A stretch of 13,467 nt of DNA from an uncultured Eubacteriales bacterium. GTDB taxonomy: Bacteria > Bacillota > Clostridia > Oscillospirales > Oscillospiraceae. Both the position numbers and the translations under genes were made by a program. Under the pieces are notes generated by a model, which did not search any database, was not told the origin of the DNA, and worked only from the letters and a program-made list of their open reading frames with translations. The stretch lies in contig USIH01000045.1 in NCBI GenBank assembly GCA_900554705.1, positions 1-13,467 of the forward strand, read 5' to 3'. Of the stretch, positions 1 to 5,927 are shown one piece after another (the stretch's first letter is position 1; every line of letters starts with the position of its first letter).

Positions 1-348
1 CGACCAGAAGCCCAGCCCGAAGCTGTAATAATCCGGCCCCAGCTCAAACCAGAAGGTGGGGCGGCCCGTCCAGTCCTTGTCGCCGGTGCGGATGCACCAC
101 CACAGGTGATCCTTATACGGTCCCCGGCCAAAAAGCCGCCGGGCATCCCGGTAAATGCGGGAAACCTTTAAGATCAGCGGCTCATCCGGCAGCAGGGCAT
201 GCACCGCATCATATACCTGCTCGCCCAGCGCTTTGGTGGGCGTAAGGAAAGTGCTGATATAGTCGTCCTTGTGCTCCATAAACCAACCCCGCTCATTATT
301 AAAGCGGATGCCCCACAGGAAGTCCATAGTCTCGGGAGAAAATGCCAT
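1..348 (-). CDS. DUF2461 (TIGR02453-type) protein, C-terminus cut off by window edge
   Basis: I read this gene directly from the reverse complement; 116 codons are open to the left edge and the rest is missing. The visible protein begins MAFSPETMDFLWGIRFNNER and has the hallmarks I associate with DUF2461: an N-terminal N-N-x-x-x-W-F-x-x-H-K-x-x-Y segment (about residues 17-30), a V-S-R-I-Y-R-D-A motif near residue 60, a G-P-Y-K-D-H-L-W segment, and a W-F-E-L-G-P-D-Y-Y-S-F-G-L-G-F-W stretch at the cut end. The family has no established biochemical role, so none is assigned. The start is supported by GGAGG nine bases upstream, inside the end of arcA. Only three bases separate the arcA stop from this ATG, so the two genes are probably co-transcribed and translationally coupled. 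By hand count the visible part is about 58% G+C (201/348), against about 68% in the adjoining 360 bases of arcA. Confidence 0.85.
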   Translation of the reverse strand, partial: MAFSPETMDFLWGIRFNNERGWFMEHKDDYISTFLTPTKALGEQVYDAVHALLPDEPLILKVSRIYRDARRLFGRGPYKDHLWWCIRTGDKDWTGRPTFWFELGPDYYSFGLGFWS

Positions 349-351
349 TTC

Positions 352-1569
352 TTACGCCCTCCAAAGCGGCATACTCATGCAGCGCGGGCCGCCGCGGCCG
401 CGCGAAAGCTCGCCGCTGGGGATGCGCAGCACCTCGATGCCCTCCGCTTCCAAAAGCGCGTTTGTCACATAGTTGCGGTCGTAGGCGATGATCGTGCCCG
501 GGCGGATGCACAGCGCGTTGGAGCCGTCGTTCCACTGCTCGCGCTGCGCCGCGATCTGATCGCCGCCGCCGCAGCGCAGCAGGCGGACATGGTCGACGCC
601 GACGGCACCGGCTAAGATCCGCTCCGGCGTGTCGTCCAGACGGCGCGCGCGCGGCTGACCGTTCTTTGAGGGTGTCAGCTCGTACACCTGCAAGGAGTCG
701 AGAATGCTCGGATGGACAAGGAAGCAGTCCTCGTCGATCTGCGTCAGAACGGTGTCCAGATGCATAAAGGCGCGCGTGCTGGGGATGTCGAAGGCAAGAA
801 CGCGCCGGATGGCGGCGTTCTCGTCGCGGAAGATGTGCTGCGCCAGCCGCTCGATCGCCTCCGGCATGGTGCGCTGCGAAATGCCGACGGCCAGCGTCTC
901 GGCGCTGAGGTTCAGAATGTCGCCGCCCTCTAAGCAGAACGGCTCGTCGGGCGTGTAGTAAAACGGCACCTGACCGGCATAGTCCGGATGGTGGTTCAGG
1001 ATGAACTTGCTGTAGACCGTTTCGCGGTTGCGGGTGACGGAATACATATGATGCAGCGAGACGCCGCGCCCGATGGAGGCAAAGGGGTCGCGCGTGAAGT
1101 AGAGGTTCGGGATGGGATCGAGCACGAAATGCGCGCGGTCGGAGCGCAGCGCGGCCAGCGAACGGTTCTCGTGGTGCGGCAGCTCGTCAAAGCGGACGCC
1201 CGTCATCGTTTTTTCGATCAGTGTGTTTGCGTCCGGCAGCGAGAGCAGCAGCTCGGTCAGCTCCTCGCGGTAGTTTTCCGCGACGCAGCCGCTCATGCGG
1301 ATAAAATCGGCGACGAACCGCTCGCGCAGCTTGTCGCTCTGCGCGATGGTCTGGGCGGCCAGCTCCGTCAGGTAGCAGACCTCCACGCCCTGCTCGCGCA
1401 AAATGTCGGCAAAGGCGTCATGCTCCGCCTGCGCGCCGCGCAGGTAGGGAATATCGTCAAAGAGCAAACGCTCCAAAGCGTTCGGAACAAGCTGCTCCAG
1501 CTCGCAGCCGGGGCGCTTGAGAAGGACTTTTTTCAGAGGGCGAACCTCGCTTTGCACCTGAATTGCCAT
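352..1569 (-). CDS. arcA: Arginine deiminase
   Basis: A 405-residue cytosolic enzyme predicted to hydrolyse L-arginine to L-citrulline and ammonia, the first step of the arginine deiminase route (ATP generation and acid resistance). Length is normal for bacterial ArcA. The guanidino-modifying-enzyme residues are all visible: FTRDP at 158-162 (Asp161), EGGD at 214-217 (Glu214), HLD at 270-272 (His270, Asp272), and the nucleophilic Cys397 in R-G-G-P-R-C-M-S-M-P-L near the C-terminus. The start codon has GGAGG seven bases upstream, and a good promoter lies 37-65 bases upstream. ArcB (ornithine carbamoyltransferase), ArcC (carbamate kinase) and an arginine/ornithine antiporter are not seen next to it, so the rest of the pathway must be elsewhere or absent. 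ARG-box-like sites in the upstream region suggest ArgR control (inference). A DUF2461 gene follows after three bases. Confidence 0.97.
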   Translation of the reverse strand: MAIQVQSEVRPLKKVLLKRPGCELEQLVPNALERLLFDDIPYLRGAQAEHDAFADILREQGVEVCYLTELAAQTIAQSDKLRERFVADFIRMSGCVAENYREELTELLLSLPDANTLIEKTMTGVRFDELPHHENRSLAALRSDRAHFVLDPIPNLYFTRDPFASIGRGVSLHHMYSVTRNRETVYSKFILNHHPDYAGQVPFYYTPDEPFCLEGGDILNLSAETLAVGISQRTMPEAIERLAQHIFRDENAAIRRVLAFDIPSTRAFMHLDTVLTQIDEDCFLVHPSILDSLQVYELTPSKNGQPRARRLDDTPERILAGAVGVDHVRLLRCGGGDQIAAQREQWNDGSNALCIRPGTIIAYDRNYVTNALLEAEGIEVLRIPSGELSRGRGGPRCMSMPLWRA

Positions 1570-1597
1570 ACAGACGCCTCCTCACAAAACAAAAATC

Positions 1598-1613
1598 TCA
1601 TAAACAGTTTATC
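1598..1613. promoter_or_regulatory. Palindrome over the arcA -10 region (candidate operator)
   Basis: ATAAAC-A-GTTTAT occupies 1600-1612, a perfect 6-bp inverted repeat around one central base. It overlaps the -10 hexamer of the arcA promoter (1606-1611) and the expected transcription start. That placement suits a repressor operator, but no specific regulator is recognised and the symmetry could be fortuitous in A+T-rich DNA. Confidence 0.35.
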
Positions 1614-1634
1614 ACACAAAAGGGAAAAAATCAA
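1606..1634 (-). promoter_or_regulatory. Sigma-A-type promoter of arcA
   Basis: On the minus strand TTGATT (1629-1634) is followed after 17 bases by TAAACT (1606-1611). A TG one base upstream of the -10 hexamer gives an extended -10 element. The -35 matches TTGACA at four of six positions and the -10 matches TATAAT at four of six. Transcription would start near 1599, leaving a leader of about 30 bases that contains the GGAGG site of arcA. Confidence 0.7.
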
Positions 1635-1682
1635 CAGATTTCAAACATTTTTTGCCTAAATCTTGCGCAAAATTCCATGAAC

Positions 1683-1718
1683 TACATAAAATTCGAATCT
1701 TTTTACATAAATATGCAA
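1683..1718. promoter_or_regulatory. Two ARG-box-like sites, 21 bp apart (candidate ArgR binding region)
   Basis: TACATAAATATGCA (1704-1717; TGCATATTTATGTA on the minus strand) resembles an ARG box: two T/A-rich half-sites around a 4-bp A/T centre. A related sequence, TACATAAAATTCGA, begins exactly 21 bp away at 1683. Known ARG boxes are about 18 bp and often occur in pairs spaced 21 bp centre to centre, one hexamer on each pair of helical turns. The pair lies roughly 50-85 bases upstream of the arcA -35 hexamer, a position that would suit activation. The second site is weak, and the whole stretch is A+T-rich, so this is a candidate only. Confidence 0.45.
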
Positions 1719-1753
1719 AAATCCCGCCGCGAGCCGTCCCGCAGCGGGATTTT
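1718..1753. terminator. Rho-independent terminator of the rluD-to-aldolase operon
   Basis: AAAATCCCGC (1718-1727) and GCGGGATTTT (1744-1753) form a perfect 10-bp stem; two more G-C pairs are possible inside after one C/A mismatch, around the loop 1731-1740. On the minus strand the stem is followed by a T run, and it sits about 37 bases past the aldolase stop, as expected for a terminator ending that operon and insulating the arcA promoter. The other strand also ends in TTTTATTCT, but no plus-strand gene reaches it. Confidence 0.85.
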
Positions 1754-1789
1754 ATTCTAATAAAGAGACGCCTCATTCAGGTGCCGGCA

Positions 1790-2464
1790 TCATGCCCTTC
1801 CGTGCGGGCGGCCGCCGGTGGTGATCCCGAAGGCGGCGCGCACGGCTTGCAGATCGTCGAGCTGACGCTCGGTCAGCAGCCGCACCTCGCCCAGCGCGCG
1901 CATATGGCTGTACATAATGATCGTATGCTCCAGACATTCGGTGCGATAGAGCGCCTGCGTCACGTCTTTGCCCCATGTGACCGCGCCGTGGTGCTCCAAA
2001 AAGCATCCGTTGTATTCGCGGCAATAGCGCGAGGCTGCCCGCGCAAGCTCCTTCGAGCCGGTCACGGCGTAGGGCGCGCAGGGGATGACGCCGAGCTGCA
2101 CGGCGGTTTCGAGCGTAATGGCAAGGTCGAAGTCGCGCCCCAGCGTCGCGTAAGCGGTCGCGGCGGGCGAATGGGAGTGCACGACGCCGCCGAGCGCGGG
2201 GTTCTCCCGATAGACGGCAAGGTGCATGGCGATCTCGCTTGAGACACGGTAGGAGCCCTCGACGACCTCGCCGTCCGGCGTGAGGCGGATCAGCATATCC
2301 TCCGTCATAAAGCCCTTCGAAACGCCCGTCGGCGTCGCCCAGATCGTGCCGTCGGCCATGCGGGCGGAGATGTTGCCGTCGTTCGCGGCGACAAAGGCGC
2401 GCTGCCAGAGGCGGCGGCCGGTTTCGAGGATCGCCTGTTTTGCCTCGTTTGCGGAGGTATACAT
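1790..2464 (-). CDS. Class II aldolase/adducin-family sugar-phosphate aldolase
   Basis: A 224-residue zinc aldolase of the FucA/AraD fold. Visible family features are N-D-G-N-I-S at 28-33, T-P-T-G-V-S-K-G at 44-51, S-S-E at 75-77 (Glu77 in the place of the catalytic glutamate of FucA), H-S-H-S-P at 96-100 (His96 and His98, zinc ligands) and H-H-G at 158-160 (third zinc histidine). The family cleaves or epimerises sugar phosphates; sequence alone does not separate L-fuculose-1-phosphate aldolase from relatives. Its position two bases after mtnA, with its ribosome site (GGAGGAG) inside the end of mtnA, argues for a substrate made by that isomerase. The best prediction is therefore 5-deoxyribulose 1-phosphate or 5-methylthioribulose 1-phosphate, split into dihydroxyacetone phosphate plus acetaldehyde or 2-methylthioacetaldehyde. 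Alternatives are a plain fuculose/ribulose phosphate aldolase or a methylthioribulose-1-phosphate dehydratase (MtnB), a fold relative; MtnB is less likely because no later methionine-salvage genes follow. Confidence 0.9.
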   Translation of the reverse strand: MYTSANEAKQAILETGRRLWQRAFVAANDGNISARMADGTIWATPTGVSKGFMTEDMLIRLTPDGEVVEGSYRVSSEIAMHLAVYRENPALGGVVHSHSPAATAYATLGRDFDLAITLETAVQLGVIPCAPYAVTGSKELARAASRYCREYNGCFLEHHGAVTWGKDVTQALYRTECLEHTIIMYSHMRALGEVRLLTERQLDDLQAVRAAFGITTGGRPHGRA

Positions 2465-2466
2465 AC

Positions 2467-3537
2467 TTACTTCATCTCCTCCGGAAAGAGCTTGCGGAAG
2501 TTTTCTTCAAAGGGCGGGCGCACGATGCCGCGCTCCGTGACGATACCGGCAAGCAGCGTGTGGTCGGTCACGTCGAAGGCGGGATTGTAGCACTTGACGT
2601 CGGGCGCGGCCATGGGCTGCGCATAGTGCAGCGTCTTGATCTCGTCGGGCTTGCGCAGCTCGATGGGGATGTGCGCGCCGTCGGGGCAGGAAAAGTCGAT
2701 CGTCGTGGACGGGCCGAGCGAATAGACGGGAATGCCGTAGTAGTGCGCCAGCACCGCAAGGCCGGACGAACCGATCTTGTTTGCGACGTCGCCGTTGCGC
2801 GCGATGCGGTCGCAGCCGAAGAAAACGGCCTGCACCTTGCCCTGCTGCATGACGGCGTTTGCCATGTTGTCGCAGATGAGCGTGCAGTTCACGCCCGCGC
2901 GGGTCAGCTCGTAGCTCGTCAGGCGCGCGCCTTGCAGCAGCGGCCGCGTCTCGTCGACCCAGACGTGCAGGTCGACGCCCCGCTCCTTTGCGAGGAAGAA
3001 CGGCCCCTGCGCCGTGCCGTAGCGGGAGGTGGCCAGCGGGCCTGCGTTGCAGTGCGTGAGCACATTGTCTCCCGCGTGGAGCAGAGAAAGACCGTATTCG
3101 GATATGCGCAGGCACATGGCCATGTCTTCCTCGTGGATCGCACGCGCCTCGGCCGTCAGACGGTCGAGCAGGGCGGGACGCTCCAGCGCGCGGTTTTCCA
3201 GCGCGGTGCGCTCCATGCGGCGCAGCATATGCCCTAAATTCACGGCGGTCGGGCGGGAGGAGTTGAGATATTCGCACAGCGCCTTCAGCTCTGCGTAAAA
3301 TCCGTCAAAATCCGGCTGCTCGATACCTCGGGCAAGCGCACTGACGGCGTAGGCGGCAAAAATGCCGATGCAGGGCGCGCCGCGCACACGCAGGGCATAG
3401 ATCGCCTCCCACATATCCTCGCGGCGCGTCAGGGTGAGATACTTTGTCTCGTTGGGCAGCAGCGTCTGATCCAGCGCGACGACGCTCCGAAGGTCGTCGC
3501 CCAGACGGACGTTGACCGCGTGCGTTACTTCTTTCAT
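2467..3537 (-). CDS. mtnA: S-methyl-5-thioribose-1-phosphate isomerase (MtnA/DrdI type)
   Basis: A 356-residue aldose-ketose isomerase of the eIF2B-like/MtnA family, normal in length. It should convert 5-methylthioribose 1-phosphate (or 5-deoxyribose 1-phosphate) into the matching ribulose 1-phosphate. Visible signatures are R-G-A-P-C-I-G-I at 52-59, S-S-R-P-T-A-V-N-L at 93-101, H-C-N-A-G at 162-166 with catalytic Cys163, V-D-E-T-R-P-L-L-Q-G-A-R-L-T at 194-207, and G-C-D-R-I-A-R-N-G-D-V-A-N-K-I-G at 241-256 with catalytic Asp243. These match the known Cys160/Asp240 pair of Bacillus MtnA. The ATG overlaps the stop codon of the upstream phosphorylase gene in an ATGA four-base overlap, indicating translational coupling. 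No kinase gene (mtnK) is nearby, consistent with the sugar phosphate being made directly by a phosphorylase. Methylthio and deoxy substrates cannot be told apart from sequence. Confidence 0.93.
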   Translation of the reverse strand: MKEVTHAVNVRLGDDLRSVVALDQTLLPNETKYLTLTRREDMWEAIYALRVRGAPCIGIFAAYAVSALARGIEQPDFDGFYAELKALCEYLNSSRPTAVNLGHMLRRMERTALENRALERPALLDRLTAEARAIHEEDMAMCLRISEYGLSLLHAGDNVLTHCNAGPLATSRYGTAQGPFFLAKERGVDLHVWVDETRPLLQGARLTSYELTRAGVNCTLICDNMANAVMQQGKVQAVFFGCDRIARNGDVANKIGSSGLAVLAHYYGIPVYSLGPSTTIDFSCPDGAHIPIELRKPDEIKTLHYAQPMAAPDVKCYNPAFDVTDHTLLAGIVTERGIVRPPFEENFRKLFPEEMK

Positions 3538-4367
3538 TCCAGCGACGCTCCGATGGCCACGATGCTCTCGCGCACCAGACGGCGGAAGTCGGGCGCGACA
3601 CGGTTCGCCGTGTCAAAGACCTCCTGATGGCTCAGAGGCACGGGAGAGATACCGGCGGCAAGGTTCGTGATGCAGGAAATGCCGCACACGCGCATTCCGC
3701 AATGGCGTCCGGCGGCTGCCTCGCAGGCGGTGGACATTCCCACGGCGTCCGCACCGGCAAGGCCGAGCATACGGATCTCGGCGGGGGTCTCATAGGTGGG
3801 GCCGGTGAGCTGGCAGTAGACGCCCTGCTTCAGAGCGATCCCCTGCGCCTGCGCGGTCTGGAGGATCTTGACGCGCAGATCGGCGTCGTAGACCTCGCTC
3901 ATGTCGGGGAAGCGCGGGCCAAGCTCTTCGATGTTCGCGCCGATGAGCGGGTTGGGGAAGAAGGACATGATATGGTCGGTCAGGAGCATGAAATCGCCCG
4001 CGCGGAAGCCCTTGTTGATGCCGCCCGCGGCGTTGGTCAGGAAGAGGACCTTTGCGCCCATCAGACGCATCAGACGGGTGGGCAGGAGCACGTCTTCGAT
4101 CGAGTAGCCCTCGTAATAGTGTACGCGACCCTGCATGATGACCACGCGGGTCTTGCCGAAGTAACCGAAGACGAAGCGGCCGCGATGGCCGGCGACGGTG
4201 GACACGGGGAAGCCCTCGATGTCGTGATAGTCCACGGTGGCCACGGGCTTGATCTCGTCGGCAAGCGCGCCGAGGCCGGAGCCGAGGATCAGCGCGACCT
4301 CCGGCTCAAAATCCGTCTTTTCCCGCACGCAGGCGAGACATTTGCAGAGCTTTTCATAGGCTGTCAT
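3534..4367 (-). CDS. punA: Purine nucleoside phosphorylase, trimeric PNP/MTAP family
   Basis: A 277-residue enzyme that should use phosphate to split a purine nucleoside into free base and (deoxy)ribose 1-phosphate. Family motifs are G-S-G-L-G at 29-33 (phosphate binding), His61, M-Q-G-R-V-H-Y-Y-E-G at 78-87, N-A-A-G-G at 112-116, Y-E-T-P-A-E with Glu193 (base contact), M211-S212 (ribose and phosphate) and T-N with Asn235. An Asn at this last place is typical of enzymes that accept guanine and hypoxanthine nucleosides; methylthioadenosine phosphorylases have Asp. His247 aligns with the histidine that contacts the 5'-hydroxyl. Both favour an ordinary PNP, while the coupled mtnA and aldolase genes suggest use of 5'-deoxy or 5'-methylthio inosine-type substrates. 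The segment after M-S-T reads A-C-E-A-A-A-G instead of the usual V-P-E-V-I-x-A. The start has GGAGG eight bases upstream; longer in-frame readings would run into rluD. Confidence 0.92.
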   Translation of the reverse strand: MTAYEKLCKCLACVREKTDFEPEVALILGSGLGALADEIKPVATVDYHDIEGFPVSTVAGHRGRFVFGYFGKTRVVIMQGRVHYYEGYSIEDVLLPTRLMRLMGAKVLFLTNAAGGINKGFRAGDFMLLTDHIMSFFPNPLIGANIEELGPRFPDMSEVYDADLRVKILQTAQAQGIALKQGVYCQLTGPTYETPAEIRMLGLAGADAVGMSTACEAAAGRHCGMRVCGISCITNLAAGISPVPLSHQEVFDTANRVAPDFRRLVRESIVAIGASLE

Positions 4368-4387
4368 AATCAATTCCTCCAAAACAA

Positions 4388-5296
4388 TCATTTCATTTCG
4401 CGGCGCAGCCGCTCCAGTGCCGCCACAAACTCCGCCGGAAGCGGGCAGGTGACGGTGACGGGAAGCCCCGTCCGCGGGTGCAGAAAGGTAAGCTCCCGCG
4501 CGTGCAGGCACTGCCCGCTCAGTCCCAGCTCCGGCTTTTTGACGCCGTAGACGGGGTCGCCCGCGATGGGGTGGCGCAGGTAGGCCATGTGAACGCGGAT
4601 CTGGTGCGTCCGTCCGGTCTCCAGACGGCAGCGCAGGTAGGTGTAAGGCCCGAGCCGCTCGAGCACCTGCCAATGCGTCACGGCGCTGCGGCTGTTTTTC
4701 TCCGTGACCGCCATTTTCTTGCGGTCGGTCGGGTGGCGTCCGATCGGCGCGTCCACCGTTCCGCTCTCCTCGCGGAAGCCGCCGTGCACGATGCACTCAT
4801 AGACGCGGTGCAGGGTGTGATCCTTGAGCTGCGCGGAGAGTGCTGCGTGGGCAAAATCGTTCTTTGCCACGATCAGAAGCCCCGTGGTGTCGCGGTCGAT
4901 GCGATGGACAATGCCCGGGCGTTTTTCACCGCCGATGCCGGACAGAGCGTCGCCGCAGTGGTGCAGCAGCGCGTTGACGAGCGTGCCGTCGGTGTGGCCG
5001 GCGGACGGATGGACGACCATGCCGCGCGGCTTGTTGACGACAAGAACGTCGTCGTCCTCGTAGCGCACGTCGAGCGCAAGCGGCTGAGCAAGCAGCTCCG
5101 TCGGGCGAACCGGCGGCACGGTCACGTCATAGCAGGCGCCCGCGACAACACGGTCGCTCTTGCGCACGGGAGCGCCGCCGCAGGTGACGTTTCCCTGTTC
5201 GAGCAGGCGCGCAAGGGCGCTGCGCGAAAGCGCGGGCAGTGCGTCTGCAAGAAAGCGGTCGATCCGCTCGCCGCTCTCCTGCGCCGTTACAAGCAT
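4388..5296 (-). CDS. RluD/RluA-family ribosomal large-subunit pseudouridine synthase
   Basis: A 302-residue RNA pseudouridine synthase predicted to isomerise specific uridines in 23S rRNA. It has an N-terminal S4-like RNA-binding domain (about residues 8-55), then the catalytic domain with V-N-K-P-R-G-M-V-V-H-P at 87-97, H-R-I-D-R-D-T-T-G-L-L-I-V-A-K at 131-145 (catalytic Asp134, the first Asp after H-R-I) and L-E-T-G-R-T-H-Q-I-R-V-H at 225-236. Domain order and length match RluD/YlyB-like proteins of Firmicutes. The start chosen (Met-Leu-Val) has GGAGG eight bases upstream and lies just downstream of a strong promoter; a reading 17 codons longer would begin inside the promoter's -35 hexamer and is rejected. 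It heads the operon; the phosphorylase gene begins 20 bases after its stop. The exact target uridine cannot be read from the sequence. Confidence 0.93.
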   Translation of the reverse strand: MLVTAQESGERIDRFLADALPALSRSALARLLEQGNVTCGGAPVRKSDRVVAGACYDVTVPPVRPTELLAQPLALDVRYEDDDVLVVNKPRGMVVHPSAGHTDGTLVNALLHHCGDALSGIGGEKRPGIVHRIDRDTTGLLIVAKNDFAHAALSAQLKDHTLHRVYECIVHGGFREESGTVDAPIGRHPTDRKKMAVTEKNSRSAVTHWQVLERLGPYTYLRCRLETGRTHQIRVHMAYLRHPIAGDPVYGVKKPELGLSGQCLHARELTFLHPRTGLPVTVTCPLPAEFVAALERLRREMK

Positions 5297-5318
5297 GGGT
5301 ACTACCTCCATAAATTGG

Positions 5319-5347
5319 ATTATATCACAAAAAAGCTCCGAAGTCAA
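5319..5347 (-). promoter_or_regulatory. Strong sigma-A promoter of the rluD-PNP-mtnA-aldolase operon
   Basis: TTGACT (5342-5347) and a perfect TATAAT (5319-5324) are separated by 17 bases on the minus strand, with TG one base upstream of the -10 (extended -10). This is the best promoter in the window. Transcription would start near 5312, giving a very short leader of about 16 bases before the ATG at 5296, with GGAGG at 5305-5309. I see no operator symmetry, so the operon may be expressed constitutively. Confidence 0.9.
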
Positions 5348-5382
5348 AGGGTTCTTTGGCTGTAATGACGAAATGCAAAAAG

Positions 5383-5418
5383 ATACCCGCCAAGCGGCTG
5401 TCGGACAACCCCTCAGTC
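5383..5418 (-). terminator. Weak terminator candidate after lspA
   Basis: On the minus strand CCGC-TTG-GCGG (a 4-bp G+C stem near 5389-5399) is followed by GTATC and then five T residues. Just upstream GGTTGT-CCG-ACAGCC can form a 6-bp stem with one G-T pair. Neither hairpin is ideal, but their position between the lspA stop and the next promoter suits the end of the long operon. Confidence 0.35.
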
Positions 5419-5450
5419 AACCTGACGGCTGCCAGCGCCCCTCCGTTGTC
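5404..5450. repeat. Repeat-like element with GACAAC/GTTGTC ends
   Basis: A sequence of about 47 bp begins GACAACCCCTCAGTCA and ends GCGCCCCTCCGTTGTC, so its ends GACAAC and GTTGTC are inverted copies. The core (CCCCTCAGTCA... GACGGCTGCCAGC) resembles, from memory, short intergenic repeats that are abundant in Oscillospirales genomes. It begins essentially at the lspA stop codon, the end base pairs overlapping it. Only one copy occurs in this window, so its repeat nature is not shown here. It may also help form a transcript-end hairpin. Confidence 0.5.
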
Positions 5451-5916
5451 AGGCCTTGCTCCTGTCGAAGAACAGCACGTAGAGCAGCAGGGCGGCGCAG
5501 CCGACGGTGATAAAGCAGTCGGCGACGTTGAAGATCGGGAAGGCTTTCCAGAAGGAAAAGCCGATCATATCCGTCACGCTGCCGCGCACAAGGCGGTCGA
5601 TCAGGTTGCCGATGCCGCCGCCGACGATGGCGGCAACGCACCACAGCTCAAACGGCTTTGTCAGCACCTTTTTCCAGACCAGCGCCACGACCGTGACCAG
5701 AAAAACCAGCATCACGAGCGTGAAGAGCCATGTTTTTCCCTCCAGCATCGACCATGCGGCACCGGTATTCTCCGTGTGCGTCAGGTAGAAGAGAAAATTG
5801 CCCTGCGCGCCGTCGATGTTTTGCAGAAACGGGATGTTGCGGACGGTCAGCCATTTGGTGAGCTGATCCAGCCCGACGATCAGCGCGGAAAAACCGGCCA
5901 AAATTGCGTAAAACAT
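5449..5916 (-). CDS. lspA: Lipoprotein signal peptidase II
   Basis: A 155-residue inner-membrane aspartic peptidase that removes signal peptides from diacylglyceryl-modified prolipoproteins. Four hydrophobic segments are visible at about 2-24, 63-81, 91-108 and 134-150. The catalytic aspartates are Asp116 in S-V-T-D-M-I-G-F and Asp133 in F-N-V-A-D-C-F, and the conserved N-T-G-A-A-W (50-55) and G-I-G-N-L-I-D-R (101-108) segments are present. The start is fixed by TAAGGAGG: the rnhA stop codon is followed directly by a Shine-Dalgarno site six bases from this ATG. An in-frame reading 50 codons longer would overlap rnhA and is rejected. It is the last gene of the mutS-to-lspA run. Its usual neighbour rluD follows after a 152-base gap but has its own promoter here. 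Confidence 0.96.
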   Translation of the reverse strand: MFYAILAGFSALIVGLDQLTKWLTVRNIPFLQNIDGAQGNFLFYLTHTENTGAAWSMLEGKTWLFTLVMLVFLVTVVALVWKKVLTKPFELWCVAAIVGGGIGNLIDRLVRGSVTDMIGFSFWKAFPIFNVADCFITVGCAALLLYVLFFDRSKA

Positions 5917-5927
5917 AAAGTTCCTCC

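Noticed and set aside
1570..1789. Possible small gene or RNA between arcA and the aldolase gene
   Set aside because: The stretch is accounted for by a terminator, candidate operators and a promoter; plus-strand open frames here lack ribosome sites and coding character.
4368..4796. N-terminal extension of the phosphorylase frame to 420 residues
   Set aside because: The extra part overlaps rluD and reads as arginine/proline-rich noise; the ATG at 4367 has a proper GGAGG and starts the conserved fold.
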